The notes beneath the pieces were generated by a model. It had not been told where the DNA came from. It made no database searches and saw nothing but the letters and a program-made list of their open reading frames with translations. A DNA stretch of 64,000 bases from Verrucomicrobiota bacterium (lineage in GTDB: Bacteria > Verrucomicrobiota > Verrucomicrobiia > Limisphaerales > JACRJZ01): positions 30,470-94,469 of the forward strand of contig JACRJZ010000073.1 in assembly GCA_016219875.1 (NCBI GenBank). Reading direction: 5' to 3'. Within the stretch, counting starts at the first letter, position 1. Each line of letters starts with the position of its first letter. The position numbers and the translations under genes were made by a program. This document shows, in pieces, positions 9,100 through 18,100 of this stretch.

Positions 9100-9371
9100 C
9101 GTAGCAGCCGACGTGAGGAGGCTCCATTCAAATGCTGAGTGCGGAATGCAGAATGCGGAATTGAACATCAGAGCCTGCCAAGGAACGGAGCGCGGCTGTG
9201 TCCGCAGGACCAGCCGCAGCACCAACCCAGGCGCGGGGCGTGGGAGCAAGTTCGAGCTTCGTCCTCTGGAGCGTGCTGCGGCTGGGTTTCGACCACAGCC
9301 GCGCTCCGTTCCTTGGCCCGAGGCAGCAGCGCTGTTTCGCTGCTCCGATTCTCCTCACGCCGGCTGCTACG
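9100..9371. repeat. Nested palindromic element, GTAGCAGCCGACGTGAGGAG family outside
   Basis: The outer arms are 9100-9120 (GTAGCAGCCGACGTGAGGAG) and 9351-9371, its near-perfect complement. Inside lies a second inverted repeat, 9180-9222 and 9273-9314, built on AAGGAACGGAGCGCGGCTGTG and CCAGCCGCAGCAC. The element fills the 330-base space between the convergent DUF6807 and phosphoesterase genes. Open frames crossing it are repeat-derived and were not called. Confidence 0.85.
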
Positions 9372-9391
9372 AAGCTGGAGAGAAATGCCGG

Positions 9392-10357
9392 CTATTCCGC
9401 TTTTGCCGGCGCTGGAGGCTCGGCCGGTTCTGCCGGCGCTTGGACTTTGGGCAGACGTTGGAACTCCGCCTTCACTTCCTTCTTCGACACCGTCACCAGC
9501 GTCCAGCCCTCCATCAGCTTCCCCTTGGGCGATCCGAACGACACCGGCGGGGTCGTGTAGAGCAGCACGCCCTCGGCGGTGTTGGTCAGGCCGCGATGCA
9601 GGTGCCCGCTCAGGATGGCCTTCACGCGCCCCTGCTTCGCCAACGCCAGCAACCGCGCCCGCGGATACGGCTCCATGTTGAAGTAATCCCCGCCCGGCTC
9701 ATCCACCGTCTTCAGGAAGGGCGGGTGGTGCTGGAGGATGATCGTCGGCGGCGTGTTGGTCTTCTCCAGTTCGCTTTCGAGCAGGTCCCACATCGTCCGC
9801 TCGCGCGGCAGCTTGCTGCCGAACAGGCCGGAGTTCAGTCCGATGATCCGTGTGCCGGCGGCCTCGCGCACCCAGAAGGAGCGGCCCATCGTCAACTCAT
9901 AGTCGCGCACGCGGCCAAAATTCGTCTCCGCCTTCGGGTTCTTCTTGCCGGGAATCCGTTTGTTGCCCAAGTCGTGATTCCCTGGCACGCACCAGACCGG
10001 CGCGTGGAAGCCGCGGATCGTGCGGCGGAACTCCGCCAGTTCCGCCGGCGTGCCGTGCTCGGTCAGGTCGCCCCCCACGAGCACGAGATCGACGTTGGCG
10101 GCATTGACCGCTTCAATCGTTTTGGCGAAGCGCAACGAGTAAAGCCGCTCCTCTTTGTTCGTGGTAAACGTGGTCAGCACGTGGGTGTCCGACACCAGCG
10201 CAATCCGAGCCGGTCCGGCCTGGGCGCTCGGCGCGGGCACGGGCGTGCGACAAGCGACCAACAGCGCGGCCAGCGCGAGAGTCACGGCCAAACGCCAGAG
10301 TGGAGATGCCAAGTTGTTCTTCGTCATAACGGCGAAAGCTTCCACCAGCTTCGTCAT
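9392..10357 (-). CDS. Metallophosphoesterase lipoprotein
   Basis: The start at 10357 is chosen because a GGAG lies 8 bases upstream; an ATG at 10327 would give a shorter signal. The N-terminus has a hydrophobic segment ending in LLVAC, a lipobox, so the protein is probably a lipoprotein. The calcineurin-like phosphoesterase motifs appear in order: SDTH, GGDLTEHG, GNHD, HHPPF and GHLHRG. These form a two-metal active site. The substrate (cyclic nucleotide, phosphodiester or phosphomonoester) cannot be decided. The C-terminus is proline/alanine-rich. It stands alone between repeats and the TIR/ATPase operon. Confidence 0.85.
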   Translation of the reverse strand: MTKLVEAFAVMTKNNLASPLWRLAVTLALAALLVACRTPVPAPSAQAGPARIALVSDTHVLTTFTTNKEERLYSLRFAKTIEAVNAANVDLVLVGGDLTEHGTPAELAEFRRTIRGFHAPVWCVPGNHDLGNKRIPGKKNPKAETNFGRVRDYELTMGRSFWVREAAGTRIIGLNSGLFGSKLPRERTMWDLLESELEKTNTPPTIILQHHPPFLKTVDEPGGDYFNMEPYPRARLLALAKQGRVKAILSGHLHRGLTNTAEGVLLYTTPPVSFGSPKGKLMEGWTLVTVSKKEVKAEFQRLPKVQAPAEPAEPPAPAKAE

Positions 10358-10607
10358 TCTGTGAACTCCGAAATGGGGGAAAGCTCCAGGTCCGGTTTGA
10401 CGAGGGAGAGGGGAGCGGCGGTCATTGGGCTTTGGCCCTCTCATCCCGTGCTCTCCTTTCTCCTCTACTGGCCAAAAAATCCGCTGCAACAGCGGCCGGA
10501 AACCCGGCGCAGTTTGCGATGGAGGAGGTGAAGGCTGTTCCGGTGAACAGACAAACAACCGGTGACGGACGCTCCCGAACCGCCATCCACCTCCATCGCC
10601 TGTCCAC

Positions 10608-12671
10608 TCAACCCCGCGTGCGCAGCCACCGTTGCATGAGGGGCACGCGCAGGCGCCAGACTCCCTTCTCCTCAGCCACCAGCAAGCGTCGCCGCAGCGA
10701 CCGGTGGATGGCTTCGTCTCCCGGCGGAGGCTGGCTTTCCACGTTGCGAAAGCGCGACACATACTCCCATTCGTCCGGCAGACGGCATTCGTTTTGCACG
10801 AGTTGCCGCAAGACGATGTCGCCCGACACGATGGCCTTGTTCAACGCCCGCTCCAGCACTTGCGCGTCGGCCTGGCGCTGCTCGCTGTCGTTGAGCAAGT
10901 CCACGGTGGTTTCGGCGATCAGTTGCACCAGATGCGGCCAGCCACCCGCCTCCCGATGGATGCGTTCGATGCCGCCTTCTCCCCAAAAGGCCGGATCGAA
11001 ACGTGGCCGCTTCGGGTCATCCTTGGCCCAGAGCGGACAGTAGCGCAGGGGATCGGTCAGCAGGAGCCGGGTTTCGTCGGCCGAGAAAAGCCCCACTTCG
11101 ACCGTCCGCGCGCTGATCAGGTAAGACGGCCACTCCGCGTGGCTCAGTTCGCCGATCTCGTGGCTGCCCGCCAGCAGCCAGGTCAACTGCCGGTGGGTCT
11201 GGATCGACTCCCGAAGCAGCGCCAGGAAATCTTTGGAGAAGACTCCCTCTCCGATCTTCTGGTCCACGTACTCGTATTCGTCCAGCGCCACGAGCAAACG
11301 CCGGTTGCCGTCTTGGAGCGAACCATTCACTTGGCCGAGGAAATCCCGAAAGCAGGGCAAATCTTTCGTCACCAGCTCAAGCCGCCGGCCTTCCGGCAGA
11401 TGGCTCTGGATGCGGTCAGCGAGCAGGGCCAACAGCAGGTCCAGGGAAGTGAACGCCTTGGCATCTTCCATCGAAACGACCACCACCCGCACCGATGACG
11501 GCAGGAAACCCGCCACGTTGCGCAAGACCGTGGATTTGCCCACCCGGCGGCGGCCATAGAGAACGAGGGCCGGGCAGCCGGTGGCGAGGGTCATCTGCCG
11601 CTCCAGTTCCCCAAACACGCCATTCCGCGGCACAAAAGCCTCCTTCGACTGATCCACCGGGTCACCGGCGCGGAAGACCTGCGGCGTGGGCTGGCGCGCG
11701 GTGATCGCGACCGCCTCCGCGAGTTGCCGGTCGGCTGTTTCCAACCAGCGGAAAGCGGCGGCGCGAAACCCCGTGGCCAGCGGCTCCGCCATGCCGCTGA
11801 CGGTGTGGCGAAAATTCTCGATCTCGGTGTGCAGCAGTCTGGCATGAGGCTCACGAAGCACTGGCCGGTCCAGCGTGTTCAGGAGGGTCTGCTGCCGGGA
11901 AATCTCATTCACCAATTCCCGCACGCGCGGAGTCTGGGCCAGGAAACCCTTCCCACCTTCGGGCAACTGGCTGACGATGAAGGGAAGCCGGGTAAGGTCC
12001 GCGACCCGCCCCGCGTCTCTGGCGATGAGCGCGATCCGCGCCCGCAGCGCGGCCGGACGCTGGCTGGGATAGGTGGCAATCAGCCGCTCGATTTCGGCTC
12101 GGCCGGCCTCTCCGTCGTGCTCGGCATACGAAAGGAGCAGACGATCAAGCCTTGGAAAGGGCAGTGAGCACAGATTGTCCCATGCCACAGGGTGCCAGCC
12201 ATACCAACGCCCCTGTACAGCGGGCCACACAAAAGCCCAGTGAAACAGATGGTAGTACGCTCTGAGCAGGCTGATCCCGAAGGCGATCCCGCCGGCGATC
12301 CCGCCGGCGATCCCGAGGGCGATCTCGTCGGCGATCTCGTCGGCGATCCCGAAGGCGATCCCGAAGGCGATCCCGAAGGCGGTCTGGAACAAATGCCACT
12401 GAAGAAGATCATTTCCCGTACGGGAACCCGCCTGGCTTGGCAGAGCCAGAACTCCAAACAGAACTAGGCGCCCCAAGATCGCCAGCAAGAAACACCAGGG
12501 CAACGCATGCACCCAGAGTGCTGCACCCGCCTTCAAGGCTGTTAGGTTGGGCACTTCCTCCAAAGCCTCTCTCAACTGGTGCGGCCGCCGGTAAAGCAAT
12601 CCCAACCACCCAAGCGCGGCGCGGTGGCTGCGCCAGCCGAACCCAAGCTGCTCGAGCGGCGCGGGGTTCAT
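10608..12671 (-). CDS. STAND/AAA-type ATPase paired with TIR protein
   Basis: A 687-aa protein. The N-terminal third contains hydrophobic segments (ALPWCFLLAILGRLVLFGVLAL) and a run of four-residue repeats (FGIA/DEIA/GGIA, about residues 98-133) encoded by a 12-bp minisatellite. A helical region leads to a P-loop ATPase with Walker A GRRRVGKST and Walker B LLVALDEYEY, then a sensor-like LAGSHEIGE. The C-terminal region (about 600-687) resembles a winged helix. This is the fold of STAND/AAA-16 signalling ATPases. Its start overlaps the stop of the TIR gene by ATGA (12668-12671), so the two are an operon. An effector-regulating role in phage defence is inferred from the pairing, not shown. Confidence 0.75.
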   Translation of the reverse strand: MNPAPLEQLGFGWRSHRAALGWLGLLYRRPHQLREALEEVPNLTALKAGAALWVHALPWCFLLAILGRLVLFGVLALPSQAGSRTGNDLLQWHLFQTAFGIAFGIAFGIADEIADEIALGIAGGIAGGIAFGISLLRAYYHLFHWAFVWPAVQGRWYGWHPVAWDNLCSLPFPRLDRLLLSYAEHDGEAGRAEIERLIATYPSQRPAALRARIALIARDAGRVADLTRLPFIVSQLPEGGKGFLAQTPRVRELVNEISRQQTLLNTLDRPVLREPHARLLHTEIENFRHTVSGMAEPLATGFRAAAFRWLETADRQLAEAVAITARQPTPQVFRAGDPVDQSKEAFVPRNGVFGELERQMTLATGCPALVLYGRRRVGKSTVLRNVAGFLPSSVRVVVVSMEDAKAFTSLDLLLALLADRIQSHLPEGRRLELVTKDLPCFRDFLGQVNGSLQDGNRRLLVALDEYEYVDQKIGEGVFSKDFLALLRESIQTHRQLTWLLAGSHEIGELSHAEWPSYLISARTVEVGLFSADETRLLLTDPLRYCPLWAKDDPKRPRFDPAFWGEGGIERIHREAGGWPHLVQLIAETTVDLLNDSEQRQADAQVLERALNKAIVSGDIVLRQLVQNECRLPDEWEYVSRFRNVESQPPPGDEAIHRSLRRRLLVAEEKGVWRLRVPLMQRWLRTRG
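12270..12385. repeat. 12-bp tandem repeat inside the ATPase gene
   Basis: About nine imperfect copies of a 12-bp unit (GCGATCCCGAAG with variants CCG, AGG and CTCGTCG) lie in frame in the ATPase gene. They encode FGIA/DEIA/LGIA/GGIA units on the minus strand. Because the unit is four codons, copy-number changes keep the reading frame and only alter the length of a hydrophobic helix-forming segment. Confidence 0.9.
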
Positions 12672-13597
12672 GGACGTGCTTTCAGTTCGGCCAGCTTCAG
12701 GTTGATCTCGGAAACCGGGTGCCCCGCTGGAAGCAGGGAATCAAACGGGCGGTGAGACTGGACCAGCAATGCCAGCTTCCTGTCCGTCATCACCAGATGC
12801 CGGAGCGCCCGGAAGAGGTCCAAGCCATACTCGTTCTGCCGATCCGCCACGCAGTCGAAACGCAGCAGGGCCAGCCGGGCGAAAGGCAAGGCATCCAGAG
12901 CGCGGGAGAACTTCACCAAGTCCTCGGGCTTGTCCGGCAGCGTGGCGTGGTGGCCGAACTGCCGGAGGATGGCTTCCAACAGCCCGCGTCGTGAAGCCGT
13001 CTCGCCTTTCTCCAGGTCCACGATCTTCAAGTCCGGCAGCAGCGGGGCCGGAATCGCGCAGCCACGGACGTGTTCCAGGAGCGGTTGCCATTTGACTCCC
13101 CGCTCCGTCACCAGGTTCACCGATTCTCCGCGCTGGAGCCAGCGCACGACATCATCGCGGACCTGGAGCCATTCCGGGGCGCCGGTGCCCAAACTGGCGC
13201 CACAGGCCTCCAGAAGCTTCTTCCACTGGTGCGCGTCCGCGTCATTCGACAACTCCACGTAAAGCGGGGCGGGATGCGTGAGCTTGCGCGGCCAGGGATG
13301 ATGGTTGTCCAGTCGCACCGGAACAACCAAGCCACGGGTGAAATCAGGGTCCAGCGCCAAGGCCCGGTCCATTTCGTGGCGGCAATACGGGCTGTCCAGA
13401 TAGTCCTTGGTGAGCACGAGCACATGCACGTCGGCCTGGTCCTGGATCGCGTCCATCTGGCCGACGACGCCTTTGCCGGCCTGAAAGCGTTCGCCGTCAA
13501 TGAGCACTTCCACCCCGCCGGCTTCGAGACAGGGTTTAAGCCGGCTCCAGACCCACGCTCCTTGGGTGTGGCGATAGCTGACAAAGGCCTTCTTCAT
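12668..13597 (-). CDS. TIR-domain protein with P-loop-less ATPase-like C-terminus
   Basis: A 309-aa protein. Residues 1-130 form a TIR domain: KKAFVSYRH, a helix, VLIDGERF, then VHVLVLTKDYLDSPYCRHE. Glu75 in SPYCRHEM sits where NAD-cleaving TIR domains carry the catalytic glutamate, so NADase activity is plausible. The C-terminal part has blocks resembling a STAND/AAA core after Walker A (KIVDLEKGE, ALLRFDCVAD, LALLVQSHRPFDSLLP), but no GxxxxGKT/S motif is visible. It may be a pseudo-ATPase that docks on the active ATPase encoded next. It is the first gene of a two-gene operon (ATGA overlap). Confidence 0.82.
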   Translation of the reverse strand: MKKAFVSYRHTQGAWVWSRLKPCLEAGGVEVLIDGERFQAGKGVVGQMDAIQDQADVHVLVLTKDYLDSPYCRHEMDRALALDPDFTRGLVVPVRLDNHHPWPRKLTHPAPLYVELSNDADAHQWKKLLEACGASLGTGAPEWLQVRDDVVRWLQRGESVNLVTERGVKWQPLLEHVRGCAIPAPLLPDLKIVDLEKGETASRRGLLEAILRQFGHHATLPDKPEDLVKFSRALDALPFARLALLRFDCVADRQNEYGLDLFRALRHLVMTDRKLALLVQSHRPFDSLLPAGHPVSEINLKLAELKARP

Positions 13598-13620
13598 GCC
13601 GGCATTGTGCCTTCGCCAGT

Positions 13621-13764
13621 TCCGCCGACAAGTCTGGAAATCACGCGGCTCATCCCATCGTCAGCCTGGATGGCCCGTTGAGCCGGGTGCCGTTCGAGAT
13701 GCTCCCGGTGCCGTTCGGCGGCACGAACCGCTGGCTGGTCGAGGAGAAGACCATCAAGCGCGGC
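13621..13764 (+). pseudogene. Probable CHAT-domain gene fragment
   Basis: In frame 1 the segment reads PIVSLDGPLSRVPFEMLPV followed by NRWLVEEKTI. This resembles the core strand of CHAT (caspase-HetF-associated) protease domains (dgpL..LPFe.Lp...yLve). The frame then runs into a palindromic repeat at 13801 and no complete gene remains. It lies head-to-head with the TIR gene, 24 bases from its start. CHAT, TIR and STAND ATPases often occur together in bacterial conflict systems, which fits a decayed third component. The identification rests on a short match only. Confidence 0.4.
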
Positions 13765-13800
13765 GCGGTGCCAAGGCTGCCTCAAGCTCGGTTCGGGAGC

Positions 13801-13945
13801 ACTCGTAGCGCAGACTTTCCAGTCTGCCGTATCGCAGGTTTTCTAACCTGCAGACGTTGGAAACGGGCAGCGGGCCGGGAGTTCCAGCGCCCTGCCGACT
13901 CGAAAGTCGGCGCTACGGCAGGTTGGAAAACCTGCGCTACCCAAT
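13801..13945. repeat. Palindromic repeat cluster, GTAGCGCAGNCTTTCCAGNCTGC family
   Basis: Several short hairpins in succession: GCAGACTTTCCAGTCTGC, GCAGGTTTTCTAACCTGC, then CCGACTCGAAAGTCGG and GCAGGTTGGAAAACCTGC. The first and last are arranged as an inverted pair (CGTAGCGCAG ... CTGCGCTAC). Relatives occur at 38816, 55497 and 58531. Together with the CHAT fragment it fills the 460-base gap 13598-14057; no intact gene is seen there. Confidence 0.8.
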
Positions 13946-14057
13946 GCGCCGGGCGGGAGCTTGATGCAGCCTTGGCGCGGTGCCGTCGCCCGGCCTTTGG
14001 ATTTGACTTTGCCCTGCCCGGCAACATGCTCCGTCCACGCACGGAACGACTCGAGTT

Positions 14058-14330
14058 ATGGCGCAAGCAATCATGGATCCGGAGCAGGTCCGGCGATTTG
14101 CCGACGAGCTGCAAAAGTTCAACGGCGAATTGCAGAACCGCATGGCCTCGCTGCAGGCGCGGTTCGCCGCGCTAGGTGACACCTGGCAGGACCAGGAGCA
14201 CGCCAAGTTTGCCGAGGAATTCGCAGTCACCATGAAGGCGATGAAGAAGTTCGTCGAAGCGTCCAGCCGCCACACCCCGTATCTCCTGCGCAAGGCCCAG
14301 CGCATCGAGGAGTATCTGACCCAGCGCTAG
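14058..14330 (+). CDS. WXG100-like small helical protein (1)
   Basis: A 90-aa protein predicted to be nearly all helix. The layout is two helices around a turn with GDTWQDQEHAKFAEEF, which matches the WXG100/ESAT-6 pattern except that Asp replaces Gly in the W-x-G turn. Its length is typical of the family. Members are substrates or structural parts of type VII secretion. It is the first gene of a tight cluster ending in a large FtsK/EssC-type ATPase; the next start lies two bases after its stop. Upstream are repeats, so the promoter probably lies in 13946-14057. Confidence 0.7.
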   Translation: MAQAIMDPEQVRRFADELQKFNGELQNRMASLQARFAALGDTWQDQEHAKFAEEFAVTMKAMKKFVEASSRHTPYLLRKAQRIEEYLTQR

Positions 14331-14332
14331 CC

Positions 14333-14920
14333 GTGGCGGACCAGGCACGCATCACTTCGGTCGAAGCCCTGGATGAGTTCCGGGCCAGCCTGATCGTCTA
14401 TCTGAGCAAGGCGCGGCCTGCGTTGGAGGAAGTCAGCAGCGACGTGTTGCGCGTGCGGACGTGGCTGGAGCACGAGCAGCGGACGCACTGGGAGAACCAG
14501 CTTCGCCGCCGCACGCGGGCGTTGGAGCAGGCGCAACAAGCCCTCTTCGGCGCGCGCGTTTCGACGTTGCGCGAGGCGACGGAGGCGGAAAACGCCGCCG
14601 TGCAGCGGGCCAGGCGCGCGGTCGAGGAAGCCGAGGCCAAACTCAAGCGCGTCCGGCATTGGAGCCGCGACTTCGACAGCCACGTCGAGCCGATGGCCAA
14701 GCAACTCGACCAGTTGCGCAACCTCCTCGCCATCGACCTGCCGCGGGCGGTGGCCCATCTGGCGGAGGTCATCAAGACGCTCTCGGATTACGCCGGCATG
14801 ACGCTCTCGGTGGACGGCGGCGGGGCAGGGGCGCCGCGAGCGACGGAGGCTCCGGCTGACGCGAACCTGCCTGCCCAGGACGCCGGACACGCGGTCACCG
14901 GGCAAGGAGCCACGCCATGA
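14333..14920 (+). CDS. Coiled-coil protein of the WXG100/FtsK cluster
   Basis: A 195-aa protein starting with GTG two bases after the WXG100-like gene. Residues about 15-155 are strongly helical with long charged heptad-like stretches (LRRRTRALEQAQQALF, AVQRARRAVEEAEAKLKRV). The last 40 residues are low-complexity, rich in Gly, Ala and Pro. No catalytic motif is visible. It could be a long WXG/LXG-like secretion partner or a scaffold for the ATPase. Its stop overlaps the next start by ATGA (14917-14920). Function unknown; the operon context links it to the FtsK-type ATPase. Confidence 0.65.
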   Translation: MADQARITSVEALDEFRASLIVYLSKARPALEEVSSDVLRVRTWLEHEQRTHWENQLRRRTRALEQAQQALFGARVSTLREATEAENAAVQRARRAVEEAEAKLKRVRHWSRDFDSHVEPMAKQLDQLRNLLAIDLPRAVAHLAEVIKTLSDYAGMTLSVDGGGAGAPRATEAPADANLPAQDAGHAVTGQGATP

Positions 14921-15129
14921 GCATGGGCGCGAGCAAGCAGCGGCTCACCGGCATGACCCGCGAGTTGCTGCTGAAATGGGACCAGACCAAAGAGCATTGG
15001 CAGGACGCCAAGAGCCGTGAGTTCGAGCAGAAGTACATCACCGAACTCGTCGCCGGCGTGGACAAAGCCGTCGCCGTCATCGAGCAGTTGGATAAACTGG
15101 CGGCCAAGATCAGGAGCGACTGTGAGTAG
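14917..15129 (+). CDS. WXG100-like small helical protein (2)
   Basis: A 70-aa, mostly helical protein. The central EHWQDAKSREFEQKYITEL again resembles the W-x-G turn and following helix of WXG100 proteins, with Asp in place of Gly, as in the first small gene of the cluster. It starts inside the stop of the coiled-coil gene (ATGA) and its 3' end overlaps the start of the FtsK-type ATPase by 8 bases, so it is clearly part of the operon. It could form a heterodimer with the 90-aa protein, as ESAT-6/CFP-10 do; this is inference. Confidence 0.6.
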   Translation: MSMGASKQRLTGMTRELLLKWDQTKEHWQDAKSREFEQKYITELVAGVDKAVAVIEQLDKLAAKIRSDCE

Positions 15130-18100
15130 GCATCTCGGAGTCAAAGGGACCTTGGCGTTGCTGGAGGAACTGCGCGGCGCGGTCAGCGATTTCGCCGCGC
15201 GCGAGCAGAAACTGACGCAGGAGTTCCGCGTCAAGACGGGCGTGGAACTGCGGCAGTTCGAGGCGGCGCTCGAACAAGAGAACGCCCGCCTCGCCGCGGA
15301 AACGGCGAAAGCGGACGCCGAATTCCAGGCGAAGGAGAAGGCGTTCAAGGCGAAACTCGAAGCCCGCGAAGCGCGAATCATCAAGGCCCATCGCGGGGCG
15401 ACCCAGCAGGCGACGGCTCGGATCGAGCGTGAGGAGGGCCAGGTCACGTTCACCGTCCAGAAGGGGCTGCTGGACACGGAGCGCAATCGCAAGGCGGAGT
15501 TGGCGGCGAACGACACGCGGCTTGCGGAGTTCCAGGCGGCGATCGCCGAGACGCGCGAGAGGTTCGTCGCCCTGGAGCAGGACGCGCAACGCGCCTTCCG
15601 CGGCTACGGGAGGTTTCTGAAGGTCTTGGCGGAACCGGGCGCGGGTGACGATCCTGATTTCTCGCACGACGAGTTCCAACTTCACGACACGCTCAAGGCA
15701 TTGCACGGCCAGACCAGAGAAGCCTTGCGACGGTTTCGCTGGCGGCCCGAGCCGCTGGCGTTCCGCGCGTGCCCGCTCTGGCTGCTGCTGGTGTTATTGG
15801 CGGTGGCCGGTGGCGGCGCGGCGCCGGCGCTTCAGTATTTCAAAATCGTCAACGCCGCCCCGATGCATGTCTGGATCGGCACGGGGGTGCTGGCCGTGCT
15901 CGTCGTGGTCCTCTACTTCGTTGGCCGGAGCCGGTGCCTGCCTCACGCCACCGCGATCGCGCAAGCCCTGGATCGCGCGCGGCGCTTGCACAACGGCTGC
16001 TTGGAAAAGGCTGCGCAACGGCACGAGCAAGAAATCCAACGCCTCGAGGGCGAAGCCAAGCAGCGCCGCGACGCGTTGAACCGCGACTGGACCACGGCGA
16101 CGGATCTGGCCACCAGCCGGCGCGCGAATTGGCCCACGCTCATGGGGCACAAAGCAGCCATGGTGACGGCGCGGAGCGAGCGGTATTTCCAGCGGAACCT
16201 GAAGCGGTGCCAACAAGTCCGCGCCGATGTCGTGGCGCGGTTGACCGCGGAATCCGAAACCCGGAAGCAGCCGCTCATTGCCACGCACGAACGGAAACTG
16301 GCCCTGCTCAAGTCGGACCACGACGCCCGCTGGCAAGAGATGGAGGCCGAATGGAAGGGCCGCCTCCACCCGTTGTTCGACACCATCCGCTCGGCGAACG
16401 CCGCCGCCGAAGAGTTCACGGAGTGGCGGCCGGAGTTGTGGGCGAACTGGGTCCCGCCAGAGAAGTTTCACAACGCGGCGAAGTTCGGCCATCTGGACGT
16501 GGATTTGCACACGCTCGCCGAGCGCGTGCCGCAAGACCCGCGCCTGGCCTTGCCCGGTCCCGCGAAGTTTTCGCTGCCGCTCGTGCTCACGTATCCGCAC
16601 GGAGGCTCCATTCTCCTGGAGACTTCCAAGTCCGGCAGCGAAGCCGTGGCCGACACCCTGAACAACGTCATCCTGCGCCTCCTTGCCGGATCGCCGCCGG
16701 GCAAGCTGAGCTTCACGATCATCGACCCGGTGAAGCTGGGCCAGAATTTTGCCGGCGTCATGCACCTCGCCGACTACGAGGAGAACCTCATCAACAACCG
16801 CATTTGGACCCAGACCACGGAGATCGAGGCGCGTCTGGCCGACTTGAACGAGCACATGGAGAAAGTCATCCAGATGTACCTCCGCAACGAGTACGAAACC
16901 ATCGCCGAGTACAACGAGCAGGCGGGCAAGATCGCCGAGAAGTACCACTTCCTCGTCATCGCCGACTTCCCGGTGAATTTCAGCGAAACCGCCGTCCGCC
17001 GTCTGGTGAACATCGCGGCCAGCGGCGCGCGGTGTGGCGTCTATACGCTCATCCACTGGGACCGCCGGCAGATGCTTCCGCCGGACTTCGTGCTCGATGA
17101 GTTGCGCAAGAACAGCGTTTGTCTCTCGTGCCCTGGCGGCACGTTCCTGCTCACAGGCCAGCCGCTCGGCGGCATCAAGCTCGTCCTCGACACGCCCCCT
17201 TCGCCGGAACTAACCACGGAGTTCCTCCACACGGTGGGCTTGGCAGGCAAAGACGCCAACCGTGTGGAAGTGCCGTTCGCGCACGTCGCGCCGGCGCCCT
17301 CCGAACTCTGGTCGCTCGACACCACGGAGGAATTGCGCGTCCCCATTGGCCGCACCGGCGCCACCAAGCTGCAGTATCTCTCCATCGGCAAAGGCACGCG
17401 CCAGCACGCGCTTTTCGCCGGCAAGACCGGCTCCGGGAAATCGACGCTGTTCCACGTTATCATCACCAACCTGGCGCTGTGGTGCCGGCCGGAGCAGGTG
17501 GAGTTTTACTTGGTGGACTTCAAAAAGGGCGTCGAGTTCAAGTGCTACGCCACGCACCGCCTGCCGCACGCGCGCGTCGTCGCCATCGAGAGTGACCGCG
17601 AGTTCGGCCTGAGCGTGCTCCAGCGGCTTGACGAGGAACTCAAGCGCCGCGGCGATCTCTTCCGCCAACTCGGCGTGCAAGACATCGCCGGCTACAAGCG
17701 CGCCGGCGGCGCCGAGCCGATCCCGCGCGCCTTGCTGATCATCGACGAGTTTCAGGAGTTCTTCGTTGAGGACGACCGCGTGTCGCAAAGCGCGGCGGTG
17801 CTGCTGGACCGCATCGTGCGCCAGGGCCGCGCGTTCGGCATCCACGTTTTGCTTGGCTCCCAGACGCTCGGTGGCGCCTACACGCTGGCGCGCACGACGA
17901 TTGGCCAGATGGTCATCCGCGTCGCGCTCCAGTGCAACGAGGCCGACGCCTACCTCATCATGGACGAGAACAATCCTGCCCCGCGCCTGCTCTCGCGTCC
18001 AGGCGAGGGCATTTACAACGACATGGCGGGGACCACGGAGGGCAACAGCCCGTTTCAGACGGTGTGGCTGCCGGACGAGGAGCGCGAACGGCGTCTGGAG

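Noticed and set aside
9113..10531. 472-codon plus-strand frame over the phosphoesterase gene
   Set aside because: It crosses the nested repeat and is antisense to a gene with all metallophosphoesterase motifs.
12270..12385. Possible CRISPR array (short regular units)
   Set aside because: Units are contiguous 12-mers without spacers and lie in frame inside a gene.
13678..14175. 165-codon open frame upstream of the WXG100-like gene
   Set aside because: It joins the CHAT-like fragment to palindromic repeats and then overlaps the start of a better-supported gene in another frame.
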